Part shown: positions 19,335 through 30,854 of the stretch, piece after piece
Layout: every line of letters begins with the position of its first letter
Position numbering within the stretch: the stretch's first letter is position 1
Assembly (NCBI GenBank): GCA_020137815.1
Contig: CM035355.1
Coordinates: forward strand, 4,264,520 to 4,328,519
From: Hormiphora californensis
Lineage: Eukaryota > Ctenophora > Tentaculata > Cydippida > Pleurobrachiidae
DNA length: 64,000 nt
Reading direction: 5' to 3'
The notes under the pieces: model-generated
Told to the model about the DNA's origin: nothing
Seen by the model: the letters and a program-made list of their open reading frames with translations, nothing else
Databases searched by the model: none
Position numbers and translations under genes: made by a program

Positions 19335-20765
19335 GGGGGGGGGGGGGGCCGCGTGAATTTAATATCCATGTCCTAAATAAACACGTCCGACTTTAATGTC
19401 CCTGGGACATTAAAGGACATTAAAGGACATTAAAAGACATTAAAGGACATTTAATTGAAACATGAATTTTCAGCTATTATTAAACTAAAATGGTGTTTTC
19501 AACCACTTAATATTTACCCCTAATGTCCCCTCTATCGATTCCAACCAATACCATAGATGTTTGGGGTGATTAAGCCTCATTTTAGGGTGGCGTGGTACCT
19601 CTAAACAAACCCCGGAAATTTTGTAGTTTTTGACTGGATGTCAAGGTTTTAAAGTGAAAATAGCCCCGATTTTGATGAAACTTGGTCAGAATGGTCTTTG
19701 GGGTCTAATTAGAAGTCAAAAAATTTTTAAGTGCTCAAATCCTAAATTTAGGTTTTTCTAGGTTTTTTAGGTTTTTTGGCTTTTATGGGTTTCGGAAACG
19801 TCCTATAAAAGAATGAATAGAACCATCTTTCTCTGCGTGAAATTCTGCATCGATTATAGTCGCTTTAAACCTTTCTATGACGTAAGGTTCAGAAGTTATA
19901 GTGGTAAGGTTTTTTAGGTTTTATTCGTTACACAGACATCGCAGATCAAAATGGTTTTCACTAAAATGATTTCCTCATCAATAAACGTCGATTGACACCC
20001 TATAAGATGGTATTCTGACAAGAGGTTTGCCCGTTAGCCTAAAACATGTACCCGCCCCTATAACATGTACCCGTTTGCGATTTTTTGGGATGGCTTCGGA
20101 ACCTTACGTCATAGAAAGGTTTATAGCCACTAAAATCGATGCAGAATTTCACGCCGAGAAAGATGGTTCTATCCATTTTGTTCTAGGACGTTCCTGAAAC
20201 CCATAAAAGCAAAAACAAAACCTAAAAAACCTAAAAATCGTAAATTTAGGATTTGAGCACTAAAATTTAGACACCAAACACTATTCTGACCAATTTTCAT
20301 CAAAATCGGAGCTGTTCTCTCTCACTTTTATGACTTCGGTGTCTTCTCTACTCGTTTCATAAGATGATTTTGTGATATCGTCTAGGCTAGAAATATGTAC
20401 ATTTAAAAAAGGTACCGCACCCACGTCCCACGCAAAAGCAAGCCCAATCACCACTGAACATTTATGAACATTCATTGGAATCGAAAGATGGGACCTTTAG
20501 TAGTACATTGGCTGTCTGGCGGCGCCAGACCCCAATTTGATTCTCGACAGTGCGCTCAGATGGGTCGCGGCGCCAGACAGTACATTGGCGGTAGAAATGT
20601 TTGGTAACACATTGTGAAATGGTTTTTGGAAGTTAAAATTTCTTGTCCTTTAATGTCCTTTAATGTCCTTAAATGTCTTTTAATGTCCCAAATTACCCCG
20701 GGCAATTTAATGACCCAAAAATCGAGGGACATTAAAGGACATTTTAATACGCGGCCCCCCCCCCC
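19335..20765. mobile_element. G-capped foldback transposon, 9-base target duplication
   Basis: 1431 bases. It starts with G14 then ccgcgt and ends acgcgg then C11, flanked by perfect tttatgcgg at 19326-19334 and 20766-20774. Subterminal repeats of ttaaaggaca occur in both arms, and the inner arms match in inverse over several hundred bases. Its interior (for example tcagaatggtctttgg) is shared with the element at 25748. No transposase frame. A 69-base micro-MITE is nested at 20512. Confidence 0.9.
20512..20580. mobile_element. 69-base micro-MITE nested in the G-capped element
   Basis: Ends ctgtctggcggcgccagac and gcggcgccagacag, with perfect 8-base duplications tacattgg at 20504-20511 and 20581-20588. 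Confidence 0.85.
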
Positions 20766-20774
20766 TTTATGCGG

Positions 20775-21255
20775 AGGCAACTCAAATTTACAAAGTGCGC
20801 TGCGCTATGAACGCCGCGCCGCGCTAAATTCGAAATCGTGAAAATTTCAAACTGAAACTTCACAAAATTTCCACGAAACAAAAAGTTTGAACGCCACGGA
20901 TTTTGTTCCAAAAATCAGAAATCGCGATCACGTTCGTCCTCCGTGGCGGTCGTAGATGTTAATATTGGCATATTAAATGGTCATTAGCTGAAAATGAGCA
21001 TATAATGATGTGTTTTATGCTTAAGGTGATATTGCAGACCTTTGCATGGTGCCCGACGAGCCTTCAGGCCAAAATTTATGCCAGTATCTGACTCAGAATC
21101 GAAAGTTAAACTGTAGCGACACGATGCCAAAAGTACTCTCCTGCCTTTTGTTGTTCAACGTAGGTTATGTTAATTGTTGCCGACTAAGAAAGAGATTCAA
21201 TGTGAGACCTTTTTTTCAATGGAACCCCAATTCTTAATTCCTCAATTTTCTAGCC
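20775..21255. other. RPS11 upstream region
   Basis: No coding exon recognised. A T/C-rich tract ending ttttctag lies two bases before the RPS11 start, so this end is either a 5'-UTR intron or a trans-splice acceptor. Confidence 0.5.
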
Positions 21256-21727
21256 ATGTCTGAACAGACAGAGAGGGCTTTCCAGAAGCAGGCGGGAGTC
21301 TTCCTGAATAAGAAGCGCCAAGTCGGAACCAAGTCCGGAAAGGACATCCGATGGACTAAGAACGTTGGTCTGGGCATCAAGACCCCAGTTGAAGGCCATC
21401 CAGGGAACCTACATCGACAAGAAGTGCCCCTTCACCGGAGATGTTGCCATCCGAGGACGTCTGCTCAGGGGAATCGTCAGGAGCATGAAAATGAAGAGGA
21501 CCCTCACCATCCGACGGGACTACCTTCACTACATCAAGAAGTACAACAGGTTCGAGAAGAGGCACAAGAACATCTCTGCTCACGTCTCACCTGCCTTCCT
21601 TGATCTGAAACAGGGAGATACCGTGTTGGTCGGACAGTGCAGGCCCCTCTCCAAGACGGTGCGATTCAACGTGCTGAAGGTGATCGCCACGGCCGCTTCC
21701 GACAAGAAGAAGTTCGCAAAGTTCTAA
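21256..21727 (+). CDS. RPS11: Small ribosomal subunit protein RPS11 (uS17), apparent +1 frameshift
   Basis: A component of the 40S subunit. The N-terminal part reads [12 protein letters not shown] and [12 protein letters not shown] and continues to GLGIKTPVE. The rest is one frame over, starting [21 protein letters not shown] and ending [20 protein letters not shown]. Skipping one base in gttgaaggcc near 21390 gives 156 residues, against about 158 in animals, with family-wide identity on both sides. No intron interrupts the coding region. C-rich third positions fit a highly expressed gene. The downstream COG5 start is only 120 bases away. The shift is most likely a consensus error, but a retrocopy or true frameshift cannot be excluded from this sequence. 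Confidence 0.9.
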
Positions 21728-21847
21728 TTTATTTTACAATGTGTTCTCTTCGCTTTTATTCTAACACAACCATCCCTGGTATTATTCTCGTATTTAATAC
21801 ATTGCAATGTTATGTGTATAACATGTCCCCTCTCCCTCATGTTTAGT

Positions 21848-24800
21848 ATGAGTGTGTTGGATTTGTTACAGGAACAAGATGTCTACAAATGTTATTTAGA
21901 AGATGATTATGATCATGAACAGTATGCCAACACTGTTATTGCTGCATCTGCTGTTACACAGACTCTCAATGCGCTCAAGGTTGGTAAAATTTCCAAAATC
22001 GGTGATAAATCACCTTATTGATGTTTCTCTCTTTTCTCTTTATCTAACCACACCTTCTCTTATAATTCGAGTGCTCTAACCCCCGTCTGTTCAGGTTGGT
22101 GTAGACAAGTTAGATGCCGCGTTAGAGGAACACGTCTCCGAACACTATGAAGATCTGATAGACCAAGCTACTGGTATCGACATCCTAGAGGAGTCTCTGT
22201 CAATTGTAAAAAGCAGGGTCGGTCAACTGCAACGATCAGTCAATTCCGTCAGAAAGAGGATCTCAGAACCATATCACTCGATCAGTTCCCGTACCTCCCA
22301 ACTGGGCCGTCTGCAGAAAACATGTGATGTGTTGAGGAGGGTAACCAGAATCCAGTATCTTGTGAGGAGGTTACGACAACAAGTTGAAGGGAAGGAGATA
22401 GCTAAAACTGCACAATCTCTGAGTGAATTGGAATATTTATACGGAGATGATCTCCGTGGGATAAACGCGGTAGAGAGGGACTTAGATTGGGTTAACACTG
22501 CACGGAGAGACACAGAGCGAACAGCTGATCAGATCTTCTCACAAGGTCTAATCTCATTGAACCAAAACCAAACCAGTACCGCTCTCCAAGTCTACAGTTG
22601 TCTGGGTCTCCTGCAGGACAAGGTACGGAGTGTTGTTGAGGAGAGGTGTACAGCGGTGGGTACAGAGCTTGAAGTTGTAATGGCGGGGAACTATGATCTC
22701 TCATCGCACGGTGTCTCAGCCCCTGGTGGTGCGTCCAGTTTCGGTAACACCCCCGCTTGGAGAGCTAACTTCTGGTCCTCGTTAGATAGATGGTGTGATG
22801 GTTCCACAACTAGTTACAGTCAGCTGCAGGTACTGCACAGAACACTAGCGAGGAGACGTGATCCTGTTAGCGGTAGGACACTGTTGGAAGAGTGTGATGT
22901 GACACCGTTAGAGAGTTATGTGGGGACAGTTAACAGGGTGTTAGAGCAGCAAATGAGGGGTGTCGGGAGTGCAGCGAGACAGGCATTGAATGCTGAGTAC
23001 CCGAAGGTGCTGAGACTCGTTGTGGGGATGTGGACACATTTCAGGGAGAAGGCAGCAGTTGAGGGACTAGAGGGAGTTCAACTACCAAAAGATGATGTGA
23101 GTTGAGCACACTTTACCTGGTTTCAAATTCATCAATTACGACTCACATATCAAATATTCATTCATTACCTCTCTATATCACTGAGTTATACACGATGTGC
23201 TAATGTCTATTCAAGTTGAGAACTTGCTCTATTCTAATTCAACTTCATAACACCCATGTATCCTAATTCCTAACACTTCTCCCTTCTTCAGCCTCGTGAT
23301 ATCCTGGCAGCCTTCCAAGGAGCCTACCTGGCTAGATCCCTGAACCGACTCCTAGATCCAGTCAATATAGCATTCCCTGGTAAAGGAGCGGTCCCCTCCC
23401 CCGCTGAGATAGAGGGGATTGTGAGGTGTATTGTTAGCGAGATATCTGCAGCACGAGGAGATACCGAACTGAAAAGTAAGTGTGGAAGCTACAAGTACAC
23501 ATGGGTTATTAGTGAAAGTACATAAGTTACTAGGGTATCTCTCTCCGTAATGGAGCCGATAGTGGGTATATATGCACTATTGGTCTACAATCCGGAGTAA
23601 AGTTAATTATATACCCCTTTTTAATAATACCGACACTCGAAGCAATGGGATATCGGCTAATGCGGATGGGGACATTTCAATCTAGCATTCATTTTAAATT
23701 ATTTCAACATTCGACATCCCGCTTATTAGTAAAGGTGGGATGAAAGAAACAGTTTTATTATTTTATCCCCCTCATTTCAGATCTCAGTGTGACTAACGCT
23801 GTCAAGGCGGTACGTGACATGTTGGGACGATGCGAATCTCTAACTCATCATGGTAGTGGTGTCCAGGATATATCAGGACCACCTAACCAGTATCATACCC
23901 GGAACATTGCTGTGCTTAATGTATTGTGTACTCTTCATACTAAGCTGGGGGATATTCCTGCTGACCTGAGGGCGGGTGAGGTGTGGATTATGGTGAGAGA
24001 GGTCATGGGCACCATTCTAGCTCCATTCAGGTGAGAAGAGGAGAGGGGGTGGTTTAAGCGGATCTGTCTGCGAGGTTGTATTCTGATTTGAACTAGGTCT
24101 AAGAATCTAGGCCCGGCCACATCACATTCTAACCTCCACTAATCCCCCACCAGATTCTAACCACCATTATTCCCCCAGGTTACAGCTAGACCAGATTCTT
24201 GGTTCCATTCACGAGGCAGATTACAGCATGGGCACTGGCAGTATTGCAGGGTGTTCAGATTATATTGCCCTGGTTGAGGAAACTATAACTCACCTCACAT
24301 CCATCTACCTGACCGGCCTAGCCAACAAATCAGCCGTTCAGCCCATCCTGACAGAGTTCCAAACCTCCCTCCTCTCGCTGTTTCTGAGGCACCTCGTTGT
24401 GGTCCGGCCCCTGGGCGAGGGAGGGAAGATGAGACTTGCTACTGATATTGCCGAGATGGAGAGGGTGCTGACTCCGCTAAACGGGGCGGGGGAACGAGGT
24501 GCTGATATTTACCGGGATCTGAGGGCCTTCAGGAGTGTAATGTTCATGAATACTGAGGATCTTGTGGGGGTAAGGAATGTGCGACGTGATCTGATCTTGA
24601 ATCATCTCTTCTCTCGAGCTGGTCCTGCTCTTCCATCTCCATATAAGGTATGTTTGTTGTTACCACTTACCACTTCGTTACCATGGTAACCATTTTGTTA
24701 CCATGGTAACTATCTCTCTATGATGACAATCATCCTTGCACTTTGATCGCTCACTGTGAACCACACCGTCTCCTCGTTCCCAGGGGGAACACAGGAGGCA

Positions 24801-25136
24801 CCGTGTAGTAGCTGAGTGACAAGAAAGACAATCTGGCCTTTGTCTGAGAAAAACACTCATTAATTAATTAATTAATTAATTAATTAATTAATTAATGGGA
24901 TTAATACTATAACATGATCACCCCCTCCTCCATCTCTCTCTCTAACACCCCACAACCCTCTCTCCCAGGTTGCAGGGTGGACTGCATCTCAATATGTATC
25001 CTGGTTAGATTCCCATAGTACTGAGGATGCGGTCGAGATGGTACAGGGTGCCGTGCAGTGGTATGAGGATATGGTTAGGGAGAGCGGGGCGCCAAACTTT
25101 GATCCTGTCTACCCAACCATCATTGCTTTGCTGTGA
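21848..25136 (+). CDS. COG5: Conserved oligomeric Golgi complex subunit 5
   Basis: Subunit of the COG tethering complex (lobe B), acting at Golgi cisternae in retrograde vesicle tethering. Six exons: 21848-21979, 22095-23096, 23292-23475, 23781-24030, 24179-24647 and 24969-25136, all in phase, 734 residues. Recognisable segments include a DATGI-like ATGIDILEESL, the AKTAQSLSELEYL helix, ALQVYSCLGLLQDKV, EYPKVLRLVVGMW, the ALxxAYLxRSLxRLxDP region and RPLGEGGKMRLATDIAEME near the C-terminus. Length is somewhat below vertebrate COG5 (about 840). The last exon ends either at TGA 25134-25136 or, if the overlapping donor gtgagt is used, after a short exon starting at 25222 with a stop inside the next gene's start region. 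An apparent acceptor (catgtttag) sits one base before the start codon. Confidence 0.93.
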
Positions 25137-25229
25137 GTATGAAGTGTTTGTAATGTTAGGAAGTTGTTATGTTTGTTAGTAAGTTGTTTCGTTCCCTAAC
25201 TCTCCCCTCCGCTCTCTCTAGCTCTCTCC

Positions 25230-25730
25230 ATGTCTGATCTCCTAATAAAATGTCCACACCAAGTCGCCCGACTGACCCCTGAGTTCGGTTCCACCATCCC
25301 CTTTAAGTCGCGTCCTGCAAATCTAGACGAACAATTGCTTCTCAGTCCTTACGAGGCGTGGTATTTAGATCTACCTGACAAGCCCTCCTGGTCCTCTCTC
25401 CCTGACCACTTTGGACCTCGTTACGCTGCGTATCTGTACTTGAAACACCGCGGTTATACCGTCAAACCGGGAATTGCATTCGGTGGTCATTTTCTGGTGT
25501 ATGATGGTAATCCGGGGGAGGTCCACGCGAGTTTCGTTGCTACGGTGGTTACCATGGATACAGTGGATTCGTTAACTGTGAACGTTGCTAGGCGGTGTGC
25601 AGAGTCCGTTGCTAAGGAGTGTCTCTTGTTAAGGGTGGTCGGTGAAGTGACTCAAGACAATGTGGGCAGTGTGCTAGTCAAGTGTATCAAAGTTAAGAGA
25701 TGGAGAGCGGAGAGGGATAGGGAGAAATGA
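25230..25730 (+). CDS. TSEN2: tRNA-splicing endonuclease catalytic subunit, SEN2-like
   Basis: Single exon, 166 residues. The C-terminal tRNA-intron endonuclease fold is clear: YLYLKHRGYTVKPGIAFGG, then FLVYDGNPGEVHASF, and a C-terminal VKCIKVKRW. The catalytic triad of the family can be placed as Tyr91, His99 and Lys129 (within CAESVAKECLLL). The ending and an SPYEAWYL segment resemble SEN2 more than SEN34. Vertebrate TSEN2 has a long N-terminal extension that is missing here, so this is either a short form or lacks unseen upstream exons. There is little room for those: the start codon lies 8 bases after an apparent acceptor (gctctctctag) and 93 bases after the COG5 stop. The enzyme cleaves pre-tRNA introns in the nucleus. 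Confidence 0.75.
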   Translation: MSDLLIKCPHQVARLTPEFGSTIPFKSRPANLDEQLLLSPYEAWYLDLPDKPSWSSLPDHFGPRYAAYLYLKHRGYTVKPGIAFGGHFLVYDGNPGEVHASFVATVVTMDTVDSLTVNVARRCAESVAKECLLLRVVGEVTQDNVGSVLVKCIKVKRWRAERDREK

Positions 25731-25747
25731 ACGTTGTTGTGTTTTTG

Positions 25748-26414
25748 GGGGGGGCCACCACCTTTTTTTTGCCCATTGCCCATAATCCCAGCGAATTTTG
25801 GTTTTGCCCATATGGGCAAAAATGGGCAAAATGGGCAAAAGTGGGCAAAAATGGGCAAAATGAAATTTTTAGTGTTTTTTGTTGTTTTTTCAACTCTATA
25901 ACTTGATTTTAATTCTTTAAAGTGAGAGAGAAAAGCCCTGATTATGATAAAACTCGGTCAGAATGGTCTTTGGTGTCACATTAGAAGTCAAAAAATTGTT
26001 TAGTGGTCAAATCGTAAATTTAGTATTTTTTAATTTTTTTAAAGGTCTTAGGCTTTTATGGGTTTATTTTGTTCTAGGACGTTTCTGAAACCCATGAAAG
26101 CCAAAAAACCTAAAAACCTAAAAAATCCTAAACTTAGGATTTGAGCACTAAAATTTTTTTGACTTCTAATATGACACCAAATACCATTTTGACCGAGTTA
26201 TATCAAAATCAGGGCTGTTCACTTTCACTCTGAATAAGTTAAATCAAGTTATAGAGTTGAAAAAACGACATATAACACTGAAAATTTCATTTTGCCCATT
26301 TTTGCCCACGTTTGCCCATTTTTGCCCAAAGTCCCACGATTTTTGAAAATTCAGTTTTGCCCATATGGGCAAATATGGGCAAATATGGGCGAAAAAAAAG
26401 GTGACGGCCCCCCC
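25748..26414. mobile_element. G-capped foldback transposon, 8-base target duplication
   Basis: 667 bases starting G7 ccaccacctttt and ending aaggtgacgg C7, flanked by tgtttttg at 25740-25747 and 26415-26422. Tandem gcccatatgggcaaa-type units fill both arms. Inner sequence (cggtcagaatggtctttgg) is shared with the 19335 element. No transposase. Confidence 0.88.
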
Positions 26415-26754
26415 TGTTTTTGTTAATCTGTCTAATTTTATTAAACCCGCCCCAGCAGTTTTTCTGTACCGTGTGCTATTTCCGATGTTATACCCACATC
26501 ACTAATACCATCTCTCTTTTTTTCAGAAGTTAAGAAAAGCAACGGTTCTACAGCTGCTACTGGTGCTGGGTGCATGTGTAAATTTAGTGCTACAGTGTGT
26601 TTATTTCTTTGCGTGTGTATTTCAGAACTTTTTTGCCTGTCCTATATTAGTGTGTAAATATATTCGAGATGATATGATTGTTAGATTTGTTATGTTTTTC
26701 TTGGGGGTCTGTAACCATGGCAAACTCCAACATACTCCTTCATCAAAACAAAGG

Positions 26755-27522
26755 ATGGCAACGACGCCGTGTGATCGGATCTGCGTTGATCTACTAACTC
26801 GTAAACTGTGGCACAATGCTGACCGGCTCGTTCTGGGCGATAGGGAAGTTGTGGCTGCCCGTGAGACCAAGTTTTCATCTCTTGTCATTTTCATCCCTAT
26901 GAGCGGTAAGATGAGGGTATCAGAAATGGGCAAGGTCCTCCGAAATGTAAAGCAGTTGGCGTTGGAACTTGCTAGCGGTGAAACAGAATTAGAACGACAA
27001 CAATCACCTCCATCGGAACCTGCTCCTTTATCAAACCAACCGTTGGGGGAGGAGGATAAGGTGAAACATGATCCTAAGGATGGGAGATTCCAACTTGAAC
27101 CAACTTTCAATCGAGACAAGTGTCTCAGACTTTATCGGGAGTTGGTTGCCGCTAACAATAAACACAGAATGGAGGTAGAAGAGGAAAGCAGGAAGCGGGC
27201 TCGTGTTGAGGAGGATCGGCTAGGTCTAACAACAAACTCTCCACCTCGTCGCCCTGACAACCCCTCTCCACCATCTGACAACCCATCTCCACCCCCTAAC
27301 AACTCTCCACCGCCTTCTTTTGATATCTCAGTTGATCTTTACACCAGTGTTATGTTCGCTTTTCACGATAGTGGAGCCATGTCCTACTTCCAGGCCGCCC
27401 CAGGTCTAGCCGCTCCCAATCAGTGCCCCGACGAGTCAGATGATGAAAAGCCGCCCGAGGAGGTGAAGAAGGAGATGGAGAGAGCAGCAAAACAACAGAG
27501 AGAAAGAGAAGAAAATGGTTGA
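26755..27522 (+). CDS. Unknown charged protein
   Basis: I do not recognise this protein. The open frame extends upstream of 26755, but the hydrophobic upstream part looks intronic or untranslated, so the ATG of MATTPCDRICVDLL is chosen tentatively (255 residues). Visible features are a globular N-terminal 75 residues with a basic helix, a Lys/Glu/Arg-rich middle with RKRARVEEDR, a low-complexity proline stretch of SPP/NPSPP units (about residues 175-200), and a strongly charged C-terminal helix ending KKEMERAAKQQREREENG. The RKRAR motif could be a nuclear signal. A good 3' splice site (ctttttttcag) at about 26526 suggests the first exon starts there, and another small upstream exon is possible. 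Confidence 0.5.
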   Translation: MATTPCDRICVDLLTRKLWHNADRLVLGDREVVAARETKFSSLVIFIPMSGKMRVSEMGKVLRNVKQLALELASGETELERQQSPPSEPAPLSNQPLGEEDKVKHDPKDGRFQLEPTFNRDKCLRLYRELVAANNKHRMEVEEESRKRARVEEDRLGLTTNSPPRRPDNPSPPSDNPSPPPNNSPPPSFDISVDLYTSVMFAFHDSGAMSYFQAAPGLAAPNQCPDESDDEKPPEEVKKEMERAAKQQREREENG

Positions 27523-27699
27523 TAGAGAAAGAGGGAGCTGTTTCGTGTTGTTGATTTGTTGATGTTTATTTTATTGCAATGCCACTAATTCTTTGAGATG
27601 ATATTTTCAGATAACCCACGCTTGTTTGTATTGCGTTACCATGGTAACCCCATGTTAACACCCCACCATGTTAACACCCCATGTTAACCCCAACTAGGA

Positions 27700-28479
27700 A
27701 TGGCAGTGAACAAGAACAAGCGGCCCTCAAAGAGGAAGGGAAACAAGAAGAAGCTGGTGGACCCTTTCACGAAGAAGGAGTGGTATGATGTCAAGGCACC
27801 CTCCACCTTCACCACCCGAGATGTCGGAAAGACCCTCGTTACCAGGACGACCGGAACGAAGATTGCCGCTGATGCCCTCAAGGGACGAGTGTACGAGTGC
27901 GCTCTGGCTGATCTGAACAACGACGAGAACGCCTTCAGGAAGTTCAAACTGATCTGCGAGGATGTCCAGGGAAAATACTGCTATACCAACTTCCATGGTA
28001 TGGACATGACCCGAGACAAGCTGTGCTCTCTCGTCAGGAAGTGGCAGACCCTCATCGAGGCTACCGTTGATGTCAAGACCACCGACGGATATCTCCTCCG
28101 AGTGTTCTGTATGGGATTCACCAAGAAGCTCTCCAAGCAGATCAAGAAGACAGCCTACGCCCAGGCCTCTCAGGTCCGAGCCATCCGAAAGAAGATGGTT
28201 GACATCATGGCTAAGCAGGTTGCCGGCGAGGACCTCAAGGCTGTTGTATTGAAGCTCATCCCCGACAGCATTGGAAAGGATATCGAGAAGGAATGTCTGG
28301 ACATCTACCCTCTGCACGACGTTCACATCAGGAAAGTGAAGGTGCTGAAGAAGCCCAAATTCGATCTCGGCCGACTCATGGATCTCCACGGAGAGATTGG
28401 TGGAGCTACCGACGAGAACGGAGAGATTGTCGCCACATCCAACGATTTCATTGAGCCCCAGGTGCAGGAATCTGTCTAA
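27700..28479 (+). CDS. RPS3A: Small ribosomal subunit protein RPS3A (eS1)
   Basis: Complete and intronless, 259 residues (about 264 in vertebrates). Starts [18 protein letters not shown]; family blocks include [72 protein letters not shown] and [20 protein letters not shown]. It is a 40S structural protein on the platform near the mRNA exit. Codon use is strongly C/G-ending, unlike neighbouring genes, as expected for a ribosomal protein. The start codon lies two bases after aactag, a candidate splice acceptor. No poly-A relic or flanking repeat suggests a retrocopy. Confidence 0.97.
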   Translation: MAVNKNKRPSKRKGNKKKLVDPFTKKEWYDVKAPSTFTTRDVGKTLVTRTTGTKIAADALKGRVYECALADLNNDENAFRKFKLICEDVQGKYCYTNFHGMDMTRDKLCSLVRKWQTLIEATVDVKTTDGYLLRVFCMGFTKKLSKQIKKTAYAQASQVRAIRKKMVDIMAKQVAGEDLKAVVLKLIPDSIGKDIEKECLDIYPLHDVHIRKVKVLKKPKFDLGRLMDLHGEIGGATDENGEIVATSNDFIEPQVQESV

Positions 28480-28775
28480 ATTTTTAATCGGTTGATTTTT
28501 TTATTTATCCGAAAAAAGATATTCGTGTTTTGCATTGTTTCTTCGTCCTCTCATCAACCCCAAATCTAAACCCGTACTATCCACTCTAGTTCCTTCCCCA
28601 CACGACTACCCCAATACTTCTCCCTCCTCTCCTACTAACCCCCTCCCTTCCTATATATCCTCCCTCCTTGTGCCCTCCCTTCTAACCCCCTCCATCCTAC
28701 CCCCCCCCTCCCTTGTCCCCTCCCTTTTTTAGCCCGTCCCAGCTCCCTACTAACCCCGTCCCCTGTTATATAGCC

Positions 28776-29780
28776 ATGACAGACGTGCGGTGGGACGCCG
28801 TCATTGGTCTCGTATCAGCAGGTCTCTGCTCCGGATGCGCCTACTTACTCTACCAACGTAACAACCACCACTCATCCGTCTCCCAAGCACCCTCATTCCC
28901 AACCGTGTCTCGGCTCCTAGACTACATGCAAGAGAACGATGTCAATGAGATCAGTTTAGTATCAGTCACGGGTCGGGTATCATCAATTGAAGGTGGGGGT
29001 GATCTTCCCAGCAAGTATCTGGATAGTGTGAGAGGGGTAATGGTGGAAAATAGGACTATAGAACATAAAAAGGAGTGGAGTGCTATCCTTCAGCGGTGGG
29101 AGGATGACGAGCACGTGATATCAGTAGTGAGAAAACACACAAACTTTGTACTGAATGATGGGGTGAATAGTGTTAGAGTGTTGGGAGCCCCCCAGAGCCA
29201 CCTAGACCCCCTCCAGGTGGTATATGATAAATTTGAACCGGTCGAGGAGCGGAATGCGGTGGGAGACTTGTTTAGTTTTATTGTCGGAAGTCGGCTGAAG
29301 GGCCATCAATATGTAGAACGAATGCTTCCTGTAAATACTATCCTAACTGCTGTTGGCACGGTGAAACTATCAGATAATTCCTTCATTATAGAACCTCCCC
29401 CTAGTTCACCATACATTCTCAGTAGACAGACTCTGCCAGAGGTGCTGCAGGATTTGAAGGACGCCACGTGGACACCCAAGGTTGCCATGGTAATATTCGG
29501 GGGCATTTCCCTCTCAGTACTTGGGTATATGGGCTGGAAACAGTTGGCTAGATGGAAGGAGAAGAGGAGGAGAGAGAGGTTGGTAGAGGAAATGGAGAGG
29601 ATGAGAGAGAATGGTGGATCACAGAGCGAGTGTTGTGTTGTCTGTCTGGATAATCCCAGAGGTGTAGTGTTGATACCTTGTGGACATGTGTGTATGTGCA
29701 TTCTCTGTGCGGATAATATGGACACTTGTCCCGTGTGTAGGGGTCAAATCGAACAGATTGTCAGGACTTTCAATGCTTAG
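28776..29780 (+). CDS. MUL1: Mitochondrial E3 ubiquitin ligase 1
   Basis: Single exon, 334 residues from MTDVRWDAVIGL (start preferred over an upstream in-frame ATG because it follows ttatatag directly and begins the first membrane helix). Residues about 7-26 and 233-252 are transmembrane segments flanking the intermembrane GIDE/BAM domain. The C-terminal RING reads CVVCLDNPRGVVLIPCGHVC followed by CxLC and CPVC, with all zinc ligands present. MUL1 sits in the outer mitochondrial membrane and ubiquitinates or SUMOylates factors controlling mitochondrial dynamics and mitophagy. It starts 297 bases after the RPS3A stop on the same strand. Confidence 0.93.
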   Translation: MTDVRWDAVIGLVSAGLCSGCAYLLYQRNNHHSSVSQAPSFPTVSRLLDYMQENDVNEISLVSVTGRVSSIEGGGDLPSKYLDSVRGVMVENRTIEHKKEWSAILQRWEDDEHVISVVRKHTNFVLNDGVNSVRVLGAPQSHLDPLQVVYDKFEPVEERNAVGDLFSFIVGSRLKGHQYVERMLPVNTILTAVGTVKLSDNSFIIEPPPSSPYILSRQTLPEVLQDLKDATWTPKVAMVIFGGISLSVLGYMGWKQLARWKEKRRRERLVEEMERMRENGGSQSECCVVCLDNPRGVVLIPCGHVCMCILCADNMDTCPVCRGQIEQIVRTFNA

Positions 29781-29993
29781 CCCCCTTCCTTCGAACCTTC
29801 TAGAATTAGTTTTGTATAGTACAGAGAATGTCTTTGAATATAATGTGTCTGCACGGTTATTGAATTTCAGTTTTTTATGTTTTGCGTTTTTTCGGCGGAA
29901 AGAGAGAATCAATTATTAGTCTGTGTATATTTTGAAAAGCGAGAGAGAAAGAGACGCTAAAGACAGCCACTATCCAGGGTCTATGTCCTGAGA

Positions 29994-30584
29994 GTGCTGT
30001 TTATGGAAAGTTCAGCAGTTGTAATTGCTGTTGGTGTGGGTGCCCTGACCTTCCTCTACCAATACCAAACAAGGACACCCGACCCTGCCATCCCTATCCT
30101 GATCACCCCCTTGGAACACGCCAAAAGAGCCATCACCACCATACAACACGTAGTGAAGAAGGAACTTGAGCCTGTAACTGGAAGGGCACAACTGAGTGAT
30201 ATTATTGAGGAGGGGGTTAATGAAGCCCGGAAGTTTTTAAAGGGCCTAGTTAGGGATATCCGCCGGAAATTCCGTTACCCCCGGACTCGTGCTATAGTCG
30301 GAGTTGTGAGTTGTGCAGCTGCACTCTGGACTCTGAACACCCTTCTCAAGTTCCTGAAACGTGATCACCGAAATAGGAGACATTCACAACATGACCCATG
30401 GAGCCTGTTATGTCACTATTTTGAATACCAGAGACGTCGAATAGGACGAGTAATGAAATATCATCCAGTGGAGTCGACCCTGTTAATCGGTACTGCAGCA
30501 GTAGCATTCGTCCAGTTGAACCAGGACCTTCTGCGGGACCTTGAAATGGCGCTGTCAGAACCTAGGATTGTGGTAGTTTATTAG
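29994..30584 (+). CDS. Unknown small membrane-associated protein
   Basis: Intact 196-residue open frame in the gap between MUL1 and BECN1; not recognised. The second Met (30003) may be the real start. Residues about 5-20 (VVIAVGVGALTFLYQYQ) and 100-116 (AIVGVVSCAAALWTL) look like membrane segments, and 160-172 (TLLIGTAAVAFVQ) is weakly hydrophobic. Between them are basic stretches such as RDIRRKFRYPRTR and KFLKRDHRNRRH. Orientation and spacing match its neighbours, and it is far longer than chance frames nearby, but coding status rests on that alone. Confidence 0.5.
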   Translation: MLFMESSAVVIAVGVGALTFLYQYQTRTPDPAIPILITPLEHAKRAITTIQHVVKKELEPVTGRAQLSDIIEEGVNEARKFLKGLVRDIRRKFRYPRTRAIVGVVSCAAALWTLNTLLKFLKRDHRNRRHSQHDPWSLLCHYFEYQRRRIGRVMKYHPVESTLLIGTAAVAFVQLNQDLLRDLEMALSEPRIVVVY

Positions 30585-30854
30585 TCTGTCTCTATGAAAT
30601 TCTGTGTCTGTCTGTCAGTGTGTTACGGACGGTGTGTCGGTTTGTCTGTGTGTCATGTAAATAGCAGTTTCTACACACACACACGTGTTAATTATATGTT
30701 TTTGTACCGTGAATATTTCGATTGCTATTATTAGTAAATTTCAGTGGTTTAACTGTTTTATAAATCTACACAGCTAACAATAGTTATGTCCCTCTTCCCA
30801 ACCCCATCACACAAACTTTCATAAAATTTCCCATGTACCCCAACCCCATATCAC

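Noticed and set aside
26622-27119. 165-residue minus-strand frame at the unknown gene
   Set aside because: Antisense of the plus-strand frame, which has the better splice context and charged low-complexity composition typical of a real protein.
27727-28389. 220-residue minus-strand frame opposite RPS3A
   Set aside because: Shadow of the strongly codon-biased RPS3A gene; no homology to anything I recognise and no independent signals.
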